The notes: a model not told the origin generated them from the letters alone. Shown: positions 26,229 to 35,296, counted from the stretch's first letter. The stretch is DNA of 64,000 bases from Micromonospora ferruginea (GCF_013694245.2 NZ_CP059322.2:3913001-3977000), one strand, 5' to 3'. Translations and numbers: made by a program.

Positions 26229-26279
26229 GCGGGGCCCCCTTTTAACAGACGGGTGTTAATAAGGGGCCCCGCCTTACCT
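26191..26279. repeat. GGGGCCCC/TTAAC intergenic element (copy 2, largest)
   Basis: An 89-bp compound palindrome. The outer arms GGTAAGGCGGGGGCCCCT and AAGGGGCCCCGCCTTACC pair almost perfectly; inside are TTAACGCC and TTTTAAC boxes around GCGGGGCCCCC. It supplies the 3' end and TAG stop of the membrane gene at 25596. It can fold as a terminator on either strand. Confidence 0.82.
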
Positions 26280-26343
26280 GTAAGGGGCGTCACGGGGAGC
26301 GGTCCTTCCGGTGACGCGAGGGCCGGAGTAGCGTGGGCCGGCG

Positions 26344-26421
26344 ATGACCAATGTCTGGTGCCTCACCGAGCGCCTGTACGTCGACCTCCGACGGCAGGCA
26401 AGCGGCGTCTGTCCGGCCTAG
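26344..26421 (+). CDS. Putative 25-residue regulatory leader peptide
   Basis: Short open frame ATG 26344 to TAG 26419-26421 encoding 25 residues, with the core LTERLYVDLRRQASGVCPA. The arrangement LTxRLxVDLxRxAS...C followed by a few residues and a stop resembles attenuator-type leader peptides of actinobacteria that contain late cysteine codons. It has Cys at positions 6 and 23. No Shine-Dalgarno is visible; a TAGCGT box at 26326-26331 lies 12 bases upstream and could be the -10 of a leaderless transcript beginning at or near the ATG. It ends 51 bp before the DAACS symporter. Cys-codon-dependent control of that symporter is the inferred role. Confidence 0.6.
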   Translation: MTNVWCLTERLYVDLRRQASGVCPA

Positions 26422-26472
26422 TTCCGCCGCCGACGACCCCCGCTCCCTCTCCCAGACCTTGGACCCGCTCTC

Positions 26473-27774
26473 ATGGCTTCCGCCCTGCGCAAGATTCCCT
26501 TTTCCGTGCAGATCCTGCTCGGCCTCGTCCTCGGCGTGGCGCTCGGCTTCCTCGCCCGCGCCAACGACCTCGCCTGGCTGACCAGCACCCTCGACACCGT
26601 CGGCGGCCTCTTCGTCCAGCTCCTCAAGCTGGCCGTGCCGCCGCTGGTCTTCACCGCCATCGTGGTCAGCGTGGTCAGCCTGCGCGGCGTGGCCAACGCC
26701 GCCCGGCTGGCGCTCAAGACGCTGCTCTGGTTCGGCATCACCGCGCTGATCGCGGTGAGCATCGGCATCGGCCTCGGCCTGCTCACCGACCCCGGCCGCG
26801 GGGTGAACCTGAACCCGGCCGGCGCCAGCGCGCCGAAGACCACCGGCTCCTGGATCGACTTCCTCACCGGCATCGTGCCCACCAACCCGGTCGGCGCGTT
26901 CGTCGAGGGCAACGTCCTGCAGATCGTCTTCCTCGCCCTGGTGGTGGGCGCCGCCGCGCTGCTGGTCGGCGAGCCCGCCGAGCCGTTCGTGCAGCTCAAC
27001 CGCTCGGTGCTGTCGATCGTGCAGAAGGCGCTGTGGTGGGTCATCCGGCTCGCCCCGATCGGCACCCTGGGCCTGATCGGCAACGCCGTCGCCTCGTACG
27101 GCTGGGACCTGCTCGCCCCGCTCGCCAAGTTCACCACCGCCGTCTACGTCGGCTGCGCCCTGGTGATGTTCGTGGTCTACCCGGTGCTGCTGGTCGCCGC
27201 CGGCCGGCTCAACCCGCTGCGCTTCTTCGCCGGCGCCTGGCCCGCCATCGAGCTGGCCTTCGTGTCCCGCTCCTCGGTCGGCACCATGCCGGTGACCCAG
27301 CGTTCGGTGGAGCGCCTCGGCGTCCCCCGCGAGTACGCCTCCTTCGCGGTGCCGTTCGGCGCCACCACCAAGATGGACGGCTGCGCCGCGATCTACCCGG
27401 CGCTCGCCGCGATCTTCGTGGCGCAGGTGTTCGGCGTGGACCTGGGCGTCACCGACTACCTGCTGATCGCCTTCGTCTCGGTGGTCGGCTCGGCCGCCAC
27501 GGCCGGCCTGACCGGCGCGATCGTGATGCTCACCCTGACCCTGAGCACGCTGGGCCTGCCGCTGGCCGGCGCCGGCCTGCTGCTGGCGATCGACCCGATC
27601 CTGGACATGATGCGCACCGCCACCAACGTGGCCGGGCAGGCCGTCGTGCCGACCATCGTGGCCGCCCGGGAGGGCACGCTCGACCGGGCCGCGTACGACT
27701 CGGCCGGCAAGCGTGATCTGATCGAGCCGGTCGAGCCGGCCGAGCACGAGCGCCTCGCCCCCGTACCCGCCTGA
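26473..27774 (+). CDS. Dicarboxylate/amino acid:cation symporter (DAACS/GltP family)
   Basis: 433 residues, eight helices plus two re-entrant hairpins. Hairpin 1 is the serine-rich SRSSVGTMPVTQ, the unwound TM7 motif is TTKMDGCA (NMDGT-type), and the hairpin 2/TM8 region has IDPILDMMRTATNVAGQ with the substrate-binding aspartate and asparagine. Imports dicarboxylates, acidic amino acids or, in the TcyP subgroup, cystine, driven by sodium or protons. The substrate cannot be fixed from these motifs, but the upstream Cys-containing leader peptide makes a sulfur amino acid worth considering. ATG 26473 has no recognisable Shine-Dalgarno, unusual for this genome. Confidence 0.93.
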   Translation: MASALRKIPFSVQILLGLVLGVALGFLARANDLAWLTSTLDTVGGLFVQLLKLAVPPLVFTAIVVSVVSLRGVANAARLALKTLLWFGITALIAVSIGIGLGLLTDPGRGVNLNPAGASAPKTTGSWIDFLTGIVPTNPVGAFVEGNVLQIVFLALVVGAAALLVGEPAEPFVQLNRSVLSIVQKALWWVIRLAPIGTLGLIGNAVASYGWDLLAPLAKFTTAVYVGCALVMFVVYPVLLVAAGRLNPLRFFAGAWPAIELAFVSRSSVGTMPVTQRSVERLGVPREYASFAVPFGATTKMDGCAAIYPALAAIFVAQVFGVDLGVTDYLLIAFVSVVGSAATAGLTGAIVMLTLTLSTLGLPLAGAGLLLAIDPILDMMRTATNVAGQAVVPTIVAAREGTLDRAAYDSAGKRDLIEPVEPAEHERLAPVPA

Positions 27775-27786
27775 CCAACCTGGATC

Positions 27787-27819
27787 CCGGGTGCGTCCGT
27801 CGTCGGCGGGCGCACCCGG
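27787..27819 (+). terminator. Hairpin after DAACS symporter
   Basis: CCGGGTGCG at 27787-27795 pairs perfectly with CGCACCCGG at 27811-27819; it lies between the symporter stop and the start of the old yellow enzyme gene at 27843. Confidence 0.5.
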
Positions 27820-27842
27820 AGCCATGACCGGAGGAACACCGC

Positions 27843-28910
27843 ATGAGCGCACTGTTCGGCCCGCTCGCCCTGCGCGGCGTCACCCTGCCCAACCGGATCG
27901 CGCTGGCCCCGATGTGCCAGTACAGCGCCGGCCCCGACGGGCTGCCCACCGACTGGCATCGCGTGCACCTCGGCTCCCGCGCGGTCGGCGGGGCCGGGCT
28001 GGTGCTCACCGAGGCCACCGCGGTGGTGCCCGAGGGGCGGATCAGCCCGCAGGACGTCGGCCTCTGGTCCGGCGCGCACGTCGACGCGTGGCGGCCGGTC
28101 ACCGCGTTCGTCGCCGGTCAGGGCGCGGTCCCGGCCGTGCAGCTCGCGCACGCCGGGTTCAAGGCGTCGACGTACCGGCCGTGGGCGGAGCGGCGCGGCG
28201 GCGTGCCGGACGCCGAGGGCGGCTGGACGCCGGTTGGCCCCGGCGGCGACCCGTTCGTGCCCGACTACCGCACGCCGGCCGCGCTCGACGAGGCCGGCAT
28301 CGCCGCGGTGGTGGACGCGTTCGCCGCCGCCGCCGGGCGGGCGCTGGACGCCGGCTTCGCCGCGGTGGAGATCCACGCGGCGCACGGCTACCTGCTGCAC
28401 GAGTTCCTGTCCCCGCTGACCAACCGGCGCACCGACGGCTACGGCGGCGACCGGGCCGGCCGGATGCGCCTCACCCTGGAGGTGGCCCGCGCGGTCCGCG
28501 CCACGGTCGGCGAGGCAGTGCCGGTGCTGACCCGGATCTCCGCCACCGACTGGACCGACGGCGGCTGGACGGTCGAGGACAGCGTGGTGCTCGCCGGGGA
28601 GCTGGCCGCGGCCGGCGTGGACCTGGTCGACGCCTCCTCCGGCGGCGCGTCCGCCCACGCGTCGGTGCCGGTCGGCCCCGGCTACCAGGTGCCGCTGGCC
28701 GCCCGGATCCGCCGCGAGGCGGGCGTGCCGACCGGCGCGGTGGGCCTGATCGTCGAGCCCGAGCAGGCCGAGCAGATCGTCGCCGGCGGCGAGGCCGACC
28801 TGGTGCTGCTGGGCCGGGAACTGCTCCGCGACCCGTACTGGCCGCGCCGTGCGGCGGCGAAGCTGGGCGCCACCCCGTCCTGGCCGGACCAGTACGCCCG
28901 CGCGTTCTGA
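27843..28910 (+). CDS. namA: Old yellow enzyme family NADH:flavin oxidoreductase (YqjM/NamA-like)
   Basis: 355 residues, FMN TIM barrel. The PMCQYSA motif with C25 identifies the YqjM (thermophilic-like) subgroup, where this cysteine tunes the flavin. HAAHGYLLHEFLSPLTNRR (about 178-196), with the substrate-binding histidine pair typical of the subgroup, and RRTDGYGG follow; GREL in the C-terminal part binds FMN phosphate. These enzymes reduce activated C=C bonds of enones, quinones or nitro compounds using NADPH. GGAGGA sits 7 bases before ATG 27843. Not obviously tied to its neighbours; ends at a strong bidirectional terminator. Confidence 0.93.
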   Translation: MSALFGPLALRGVTLPNRIALAPMCQYSAGPDGLPTDWHRVHLGSRAVGGAGLVLTEATAVVPEGRISPQDVGLWSGAHVDAWRPVTAFVAGQGAVPAVQLAHAGFKASTYRPWAERRGGVPDAEGGWTPVGPGGDPFVPDYRTPAALDEAGIAAVVDAFAAAAGRALDAGFAAVEIHAAHGYLLHEFLSPLTNRRTDGYGGDRAGRMRLTLEVARAVRATVGEAVPVLTRISATDWTDGGWTVEDSVVLAGELAAAGVDLVDASSGGASAHASVPVGPGYQVPLAARIRREAGVPTGAVGLIVEPEQAEQIVAGGEADLVLLGRELLRDPYWPRRAAAKLGATPSWPDQYARAF

Positions 28911-28914
28911 CGGT

Positions 28915-28949
28915 CTCCCGCCCCGCCCTGTTCCGGGGCGGGGCGGGAG
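28915..28949. terminator. Strong bidirectional terminator
   Basis: CTCCCGCCCCGCC (28915-28927) pairs perfectly over 13 bp with 28937-28949 around a 9-base loop, in the 40-bp gap between two convergent genes, 4 bp past one stop and 2 bp past the other. Confidence 0.85.
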
Positions 28950-28950
28950 G

Positions 28951-31900
28951 TCAGCCGGCCAGGTGGTTCCAGCGGGGCTCCAGGTCGGACCAGGCGCCCT
29001 GGTCGGCGACCAGGCCGTCGACCAGCACCACCACGTGGTCCGCGCGGACCAGCGCGGCCCGCTTGGCGGTCGAGCCGACCACGGTCACCCCGTGCTCGCG
29101 CAGCGCCGCCCAGAGCGCCAGCTCCGTGGTCACGTCCAGCGCCGACGACACGTCGTCGGCGACCAGCAGTTCGGTACGCGGCGCGAGCGCCCGGGCCAGC
29201 GCCAGCCGCTGGAGTTGGCCGCCGGAGAGCCGGGTGCCCTTGTGCCCGATCAGCAGCCCGAGCCCGCCGCCGGCGGCGGCCAGGTCGTGGTCGAGCTGGG
29301 CGGTGGACACCGCACCGGCGGCGTCCACCGGGTGCCCGAGCGCGATGTTCTCGGCCACCGTGCCGGACAGCACCCGGGGTAGCTGGCCCACGTAGCCGAC
29401 CTGGTTGGGGCGCAGGAACAGCTCCGGCTCGGTGACCGGCTCGCCGTTCCAGCGCAGCGCGCCGACATGGTGCACGATCCCGGCGAGCGCCCGCAGCAGC
29501 GACGACTTGCCGGCGCCGACCGGGCCGACCACCAGCACGAGTTGCCCGCGTTCGACCACCAGGTCGACGTCGCGGACGGCGAGCGTGCCGTCGGAGTGCA
29601 GCGCGCCGAAGCCGGCCAGCTCCAGCCGGCGCAGCGGGTGCCGGGGCGGCGGCTCGGGCGCCGGCGCGGTGCCGGCGGCCAGGTCGAGCCCGGGCACCGC
29701 CGCCGAGTAGGTGCTCATCCCGGTCATCGCCACGGTCCGCCGGGTCCACACCCGCGCCGACGGATATTGCGACACCAGCGCAGCGGTGGTCCAGGCGAAC
29801 CAGCGGGCCGCGCCGAGCGTGGAGACCGCCACCAGGGTCGCGCCGGCGGAGAGCCCACCGGCCAGGTAGAGCGCCCAGGCGCCGATCGGCAGCAGCCCGC
29901 TGGCGATCGACGGGGTGGAGCGGGCCCACACCTGCATGGCGATCTCCCGGCGCTGCCGCTCGCTGCGCACCACGTCGAGCCCGGCGAGATGGTCGAGCAC
30001 CGGGCGGGTGGCGCCGGCCAGCTTCACCGTGCGGGCGGCCGACAGCGAGGAGACCAGCGCGGTGGCGAACGCGGCCCGCGCCTTCACCGTGCCGGCGGCG
30101 GTGCGTTCCAGCCGGGGCCCGAACAGCGTCGCCGCCAACCCGGAGACCACCATCGTGCCGACGAAGAACAGCGCCGGGACGAAGCTGCCGGTCACCAGCG
30201 TCATGGTGAGCACGATGGCCAGCGAGATGAACTGGTCCATCAGGTTGTCGGCGAGCTGCACCACCCGGTCGGTGTCGCCGCCCTGCGCCACCACCTCGGC
30301 CGGGGTGTGCCCGCTGACCCGGCGCGCGCCGGTCTGCCCGTGCACCAGCCGGGCGCTGATCCGCAGCATCTGCCGGATCCACCACTGCGGGAACCACAGG
30401 TTGGTCAGGTAGGGCAGCGGCAGCACCAGCAGCAGCGCGGCGGCGATGCCGAGCGCCGGCAGCCACGGGTCGCCGCCGCCGACCACGTCGGCCCACAGCC
30501 ACGGCAGCACCGCGCCGTCCAGCCCGAGCAGCGTCATCACGACGAACAGGGCGACCGAGACCAGGCCGAACCGGGGGTCGTTGACGCCCAGCCGGAGGAT
30601 CTCCCGCATGGTCCGCGCGCGCGGCGACGGCGGCACCGGCGGCGGCTCGACCCGGGCCACGGCGGCACGAGGTGACGCGGCGGTACCGGTCGGCGGAGCG
30701 TCGGCGACGACCGGCTCGTCGGCCCAGCCGGGCGCGTCGAGCAGTTCCACGCCGCCGCGGCGGGCGCCGGTGCCGGCGTACGCCCCGGCGTGGCTGGTGG
30801 CGAGCAGTTCGGCGAAGCGGGCGGACTCGCGCAGCGGACCGGCCTCCAGCACCGCCCCGTCGGCCATCACCACCACCTCGTCGCAGCGGCGCACCGAGGA
30901 GAGCCGGTGCGCGATGACGATGCCGATCCGGTCGGTGAGCAGCCGTTCGGTGGCCTGCCGGACCCGGTTCTCGGTGACCGGGTCGAGCCGCGCGGTGGCC
31001 TCGTCGAGGATCACCACGTGCGGGTCCCGGACCAGGATCCGGGCGAACGCCACCAGTTGCTCCTGCCCGGCGGAGAGCACGTGGGCGCCCTCGCCGAGCC
31101 GGGTGTGCACGCCGTCGGGCAGCTCGGCGATCCACCCGGCCAGGCCCAGCTCGGCCAGCGCCCGCTCGGCGGCGCCGAGCAGCTCCGGGTCGAACAATGC
31201 GACGTTCTCGGCGAGCGTGCCGGCCAGGATCTCGGTGCGCTGCGGCACCACGGCGATCCACCGGCGCAGCTCCTCGACGTCCAGGTCGACCAGGTCCACC
31301 TCGCCGAGGAACACCGTGCCGCGGGGCACCTCCACCGCCCGGGTGAGCACCTTGGCCAGCGTCGACTTGCCGGAGCCGGTGCGCCCGACCAGCGCGTACG
31401 AGCGCCCGCGGGTGAAGTCGAGCCGGACGTCGCGCAGTGCCGGGCCGCGTTCGTCGCCGGCCGCCGGATAGCGGAAGGTGAGCCCGCGCACGGTCAGGTC
31501 GCCGTCAACCGGGGCGACCCCGCCCACCGGCTCCTGCCGCGAGCCGGCCAGCAGTTGCACCCGGGCCCACGCGCCGAACGCCTGTTGCAGGTGCGGCACC
31601 CAGCGGGCGATGTGCTCGACGGTCGCGCCGAACGCGATCGCCAGCAGCCAGACGGCGGTGAGCCGGGCGGCGTCGACCCGCCCGGTGGCAAGCGCCCACG
31701 CGCCGGCCAGCACCACGCCGACGATGCCGACCCGGACGCCGCCGGCGGCCACCGCGGTGACCCGGGCGGAGAGCCGGAACACCCGGCCGCACCGGGCGAT
31801 CACCTCGGCCGCCCGGCGCGCGTAGAGGCGCAGCACGTACGGCCGGGCGAGGCTCGTCCGCACGTCGTCCTGCCCGTGCACCGCCTCCTCCATCACGGCC

Positions 31901-32451
31901 GCCAGGTCGGACCAGGCCTCCTCCTCGGCCATCCGGGCCGGGGCGATGCGGGCGGTGGGGCGGCGCAGCGCGACCGCGAGCACGGCGGTGAGCAGCACCA
32001 TCCCGACGCCGGCCGGCCACCAGACGACGAGCGCGCTGACCGTGGCGAGCACGCAGACGGCGATGCCCTGGGCCAGCCGTACGCCGGTGTTCCGCATCTC
32101 GGCGGCGACCTGGTAGACGTCGTTGTCGATCCGGTCGAGCAGCTCGCCCACCGGCGTGGTCTCCAGCGCCGGAAGTTCCTGCCCGAGCGCGACCCGGCAG
32201 AGCCGGCGGCGGACGTCGGCGGACCAGTCGGCGGTGAGCCGGGCCATGATGAGCCCGATCAGCAGGTCGGTGACGACCGCGGCGACCAGCGCCACGGCCA
32301 GCGCGACGAACCAGCCGGACGAGCGGTGCACGAGCACCGGCCCGGCGAGCGCGGACGCGGCGGCCTGGCCACCGGCGCCCAGCACGATGAGCAGCAGGAC
32401 GGCCGCCATCCGCCGGGGTGCGGTGGCCCAGAGGTCTCGGAGCAGGCGCAT
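28951..32451 (-). CDS. Fused four-domain ABC exporter (TMD-NBD-TMD-NBD) with asymmetric ATPase sites
   Basis: 1166 residues joining two half-transporters. TMD1 (about 15-300) leads to NBD1 with Walker A GRTGSGKST (356-364), signature LSAGQEQ, Walker B ILDEATA with catalytic E484, and H-loop H515. TMD2 (about 625-900) leads to NBD2 with Walker A GPVGAGKSS (K982) and canonical signature LSGGQ. In NBD2 the glutamate after Walker B is aspartate (VADDVSS, D1100) and no H-loop histidine is present (GSTAK). So one composite ATP site is predicted to be weak or non-hydrolytic, as in heterodimeric exporters. ATG 32451 follows GGAGG by 8 bases. Directly downstream of the TetR gene on the same strand (90-bp gap). 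Multidrug or lipid export is likely; substrate unknown. Confidence 0.93.
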   Translation of the reverse strand: MRLLRDLWATAPRRMAAVLLLIVLGAGGQAAASALAGPVLVHRSSGWFVALAVALVAAVVTDLLIGLIMARLTADWSADVRRRLCRVALGQELPALETTPVGELLDRIDNDVYQVAAEMRNTGVRLAQGIAVCVLATVSALVVWWPAGVGMVLLTAVLAVALRRPTARIAPARMAEEEAWSDLAAVMEEAVHGQDDVRTSLARPYVLRLYARRAAEVIARCGRVFRLSARVTAVAAGGVRVGIVGVVLAGAWALATGRVDAARLTAVWLLAIAFGATVEHIARWVPHLQQAFGAWARVQLLAGSRQEPVGGVAPVDGDLTVRGLTFRYPAAGDERGPALRDVRLDFTRGRSYALVGRTGSGKSTLAKVLTRAVEVPRGTVFLGEVDLVDLDVEELRRWIAVVPQRTEILAGTLAENVALFDPELLGAAERALAELGLAGWIAELPDGVHTRLGEGAHVLSAGQEQLVAFARILVRDPHVVILDEATARLDPVTENRVRQATERLLTDRIGIVIAHRLSSVRRCDEVVVMADGAVLEAGPLRESARFAELLATSHAGAYAGTGARRGGVELLDAPGWADEPVVADAPPTGTAASPRAAVARVEPPPVPPSPRARTMREILRLGVNDPRFGLVSVALFVVMTLLGLDGAVLPWLWADVVGGGDPWLPALGIAAALLLVLPLPYLTNLWFPQWWIRQMLRISARLVHGQTGARRVSGHTPAEVVAQGGDTDRVVQLADNLMDQFISLAIVLTMTLVTGSFVPALFFVGTMVVSGLAATLFGPRLERTAAGTVKARAAFATALVSSLSAARTVKLAGATRPVLDHLAGLDVVRSERQRREIAMQVWARSTPSIASGLLPIGAWALYLAGGLSAGATLVAVSTLGAARWFAWTTAALVSQYPSARVWTRRTVAMTGMSTYSAAVPGLDLAAGTAPAPEPPPRHPLRRLELAGFGALHSDGTLAVRDVDLVVERGQLVLVVGPVGAGKSSLLRALAGIVHHVGALRWNGEPVTEPELFLRPNQVGYVGQLPRVLSGTVAENIALGHPVDAAGAVSTAQLDHDLAAAGGGLGLLIGHKGTRLSGGQLQRLALARALAPRTELLVADDVSSALDVTTELALWAALREHGVTVVGSTAKRAALVRADHVVVLVDGLVADQGAWSDLEPRWNHLAG

Positions 32452-32541
32452 AGGACGGTCCTCCGGACTCGGACGGGTGGGGGCGGTGAGCCCAGCCTTC
32501 CCGTCCGGCCGGCACGGTTCAATCGAATTACCGCGTTCCGG

Positions 32542-33135
32542 TCAGGTCTGGGCGACCCGGCGGACGATGCCGAGCAGCGACTCCTGCACGTCGGCGATCG
32601 GCCGGTCGGGCTGGAAGACCAGCCAGTCCACCGCCACCACCAGCCCGACGCCGAACAGTGCCGAGCTGGCGGTACGCACGTCCAGGTCGTCCGGCAGGTC
32701 GCCGCTGGCCACCCCGGCCCGGACGGTTTCGGCGATCACCTCGATCGCCTCGCCGCGCAGCAGCCGCAGCGTCTGCTGCCACTCCCGGTTGGTGCGCCAC
32801 ATCTCGGAGAGCAGGAGCTGGGCGAACGCCCGGTAGCGGCGGATGTAGTCGAGTTCGGCGCGGACCAGCGCGGCGAGCGCCTCGCGGGGCGGCAGCCCGT
32901 CGACGGCGGCCCGGAACTCGGCGGTGAGCAGGCCGATGCCGTGCCGCAGCAGCTCCTCGAAGAGGACCGTCTTGGACTCGAAGTTGTAGTAGACCGTCCC
33001 CTTCGCCACCCCGGCCCGGGCCGCGATGTCGTCCACCGTGGTCGCCGAGAAGCCCTGCTCGGCGATGAGGTCCACCGCCGCCACGAAGAGGCGCTGGCGG
33101 GTGTCCTCCCGCCGGCGCGTCCGTCCGTCCGTCAC
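32542..33135 (-). CDS. TetR-family transcriptional regulator
   Basis: 197 residues. The N-terminal HTH is textbook TetR: RLFVAAVDLIAEQGFSATTVDDIA then GVAKGTVYYNFESK (about 15-60). The ligand domain is unremarkable and helical. GTG 33135 has AGGA 7 bases upstream and starts 10 bp after the YhgE-like gene, so it is the third gene of an ATPase/YhgE/TetR operon. The palindrome at 36011-36024 upstream of the operon is its probable operator, which would make the locus auto-repressed and ligand-inducible. It may also control the ABC exporter 90 bp downstream. Confidence 0.92.
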   Translation of the reverse strand: MTDGRTRRREDTRQRLFVAAVDLIAEQGFSATTVDDIAARAGVAKGTVYYNFESKTVLFEELLRHGIGLLTAEFRAAVDGLPPREALAALVRAELDYIRRYRAFAQLLLSEMWRTNREWQQTLRLLRGEAIEVIAETVRAGVASGDLPDDLDVRTASSALFGVGLVVAVDWLVFQPDRPIADVQESLLGIVRRVAQT

Positions 33136-33145
33136 CGGCCCATCC

Positions 33146-35296
33146 TCACATGGTCAGTTCGGGGTGCAGCTTGGCCGGGGTGAGCCGGCGGGACCGGCGC
33201 GCCGAGCCGACGGTGAGCGCCAGCGCGCCCAGGCCGAACGCGAGCAGCACCAGCGCCCCGGTGACCACCGGTCCGGCCGGGCCGCCGTTGATGGTGTGGC
33301 GCAGGCCGCCCACCACGTACGTCATCGGCAGCCAGGGGTGGATCGCCTGGAAGAAGCCGGGCGAGGTCTCGACCGGGTAGGTGCCACCGGACGAGGTGAG
33401 CTGGAGCATCAGCAGCGCCAGCGCGGCGAGCCGGCCGGCCGGGCCCAGCGCCACGCCGAGCAGTTGCATGATCGCGGTGAACGCCAGCGAGGCGAGCGCG
33501 AGCAGCCCGAACGTCGCCGCGCCGTGCTTCGGGTCCAGCCCGAGGGCCAGCGTCACCACGGTGTAGAGCACGGCGACCTGGGCCAGGCCGATCGCCGCGG
33601 CGGGCAGCCAACCGGCGAGCACCACCCGCCAGCCGGGCGCGCCGGACATCACGTGCCGCCGGTTGACCGGCCGCAACAGCATGTACGTGATCATCGCGCC
33701 GACCCAGAGCGCCAGCGCCAGGAAGTACGGGGCGAAGCCCACCCCGTACGAGCCGGCCGGGTGCTGCGAGTCGCGGATCAGGCCGACCGGGTCGGCGAGC
33801 ACGTCGGCGCGACTGGCCGCGTCGTCGTACCCGGGAAGTTTCTTCTCCCCGGCGGCGAGCCCGTCGGCGAGGTCGCCGGCGCCGCCCTCCAGCTTGGTCA
33901 GCCCGTCGGCCAGCCTGGTGCTGCCGGTGCCGAGCTGGCTCAGGCCGCCGTCGAGCTGCCGGGCGCCGGTGGAGAGCCGGTAGAGCCCGCCGCGGAGCTG
34001 GTCGGCGCCGGTGGACGCGTCGCCGAGTCCGTCGCGGAGCTTGGCGCTGCCCTGGGCCAGCGTCTGGAGCCCGCCGGCCAGCTCGTCGACCTTGGCGCGG
34101 GCCGAGGCGACGTCGTCGGCGAGGTGCGGCGCGGCGGCGGCCACCTCCCGGGCGGTCTTCGCGACCTCGGTCATCTGCTTCTTCAACGCGGCCAGGTCGA
34201 TCTTGTCCAGCGCGGTCCCCAGCGCCTTCGCCTGGGTGACGGCCTGGCCGGCGGCCTTGCGGGCGGCGGCGAAGTCGGGGTCGTCGGCCAGTTCGGGGTG
34301 TTCCTTCGCGACCGCGTCGAGCCGGTCGGAGATCTCCTCGGCCAGGCCGACCACCTCGTCCGCCTTGGCCGGCAGCGCGTCCAGGCCGTCGGCGAGCTGT
34401 TGCGCGCCGGTGGCAACCGCGGTGGCGGCCTGCTGGATCCGGTCGGCGTTGCGGCGCAGCACCGGTTCGTACCTGTCGGCGGCGGCGTCGACCTTGGCGG
34501 CGGCGGCCTTCGTCTCGGTGGCGGCCCGGCCGGCGCCGTCGGCGAGCTGGGTCGCGCCGGTCTGCAACTGGTCGAGCCCCTTGGCGAGCTTGTCGGCGCC
34601 CTGGACCGACTGGTTCAGCCCGCCGGCGAGCTGCCCGGCGCCCTTCTCGGCGTCGCCGAGCCCGTCGGCGAGCTGCCCGGCGCCGCGCTGCGAGGTGCCG
34701 AGCCCGTCGGAGATCCTGCCGGCCCCGTCGGCGGCGCGGCCGGTCTCGGCCTTGGCGTCGGTGAAGCCGATCAGCATCTTGTCGAAGTACGAGGCGGCGG
34801 TGCTCTCCGCGGCGGCGGCCCGGATCTCGCTGAACGCCGAGCGGGCGAGCAGCCCGGAGAGGTAGTTGGTGGCGTCGTCGTTGACCACCTTCAGCTCGCC
34901 CTGCCGGGCGGTCCGATCGGGTTCCGGGCCGGCGGCCAGGGTGGCCGAGAAGTCCTCCGGGATGGAGAAGATCAGGTGGTAGCGGCCGTCGCGCAGGCCG
35001 GCGGTGGCGTCGGTCTGGTCGGTGACGGTCCAGCCGAAGACCTTGCGGTCGATCAGTTCGTCGGCGAGGTCCCGGCCGGCGTGCACCTCGGTGCCGTCGC
35101 TCGCGGTGGCCGGCCGGTCGGCGTCGACCAACGCGACCGGGATCCGGTCGAGCTTCCCGTACGGGTCCCAGAAGGCGTACAGGTAGAGCGCGCCGTAGAG
35201 CAGCGGGACCACGGTGAGCACGGCGAGCGCGGCGCGCGGCAGCCGGCCCCGGGTCATCCGGCGCAGCTCGAACAGGGCGAGTCGCAGCACGCTCAC
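33146..35296 (-). CDS. YhgE/Pip-family membrane protein
   Basis: 716 residues. One N-terminal transmembrane helix (about 18-45, LAVLTVVPLLYGALYLYAFW), a large extracytoplasmic region (about 50-510) dominated by repeated GLxxLxxGAxxLxDG heptad-like motifs that should form long coiled coils, then five to six helices (about 525-700). This is the architecture of YhgE/phage infection protein and related ABC-2-like exporters (family knowledge); some act in export of lipids or LXG/ESX-type substrates. GTG 35296 overlaps the ATPase-like gene stop (GTGA) and has GGAGGTG upstream. Forms a unit with an ATPase-like protein and a TetR regulator. Confidence 0.92.
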   Translation of the reverse strand: MSVLRLALFELRRMTRGRLPRAALAVLTVVPLLYGALYLYAFWDPYGKLDRIPVALVDADRPATASDGTEVHAGRDLADELIDRKVFGWTVTDQTDATAGLRDGRYHLIFSIPEDFSATLAAGPEPDRTARQGELKVVNDDATNYLSGLLARSAFSEIRAAAAESTAASYFDKMLIGFTDAKAETGRAADGAGRISDGLGTSQRGAGQLADGLGDAEKGAGQLAGGLNQSVQGADKLAKGLDQLQTGATQLADGAGRAATETKAAAAKVDAAADRYEPVLRRNADRIQQAATAVATGAQQLADGLDALPAKADEVVGLAEEISDRLDAVAKEHPELADDPDFAAARKAAGQAVTQAKALGTALDKIDLAALKKQMTEVAKTAREVAAAAPHLADDVASARAKVDELAGGLQTLAQGSAKLRDGLGDASTGADQLRGGLYRLSTGARQLDGGLSQLGTGSTRLADGLTKLEGGAGDLADGLAAGEKKLPGYDDAASRADVLADPVGLIRDSQHPAGSYGVGFAPYFLALALWVGAMITYMLLRPVNRRHVMSGAPGWRVVLAGWLPAAAIGLAQVAVLYTVVTLALGLDPKHGAATFGLLALASLAFTAIMQLLGVALGPAGRLAALALLMLQLTSSGGTYPVETSPGFFQAIHPWLPMTYVVGGLRHTINGGPAGPVVTGALVLLAFGLGALALTVGSARRSRRLTPAKLHPELTM

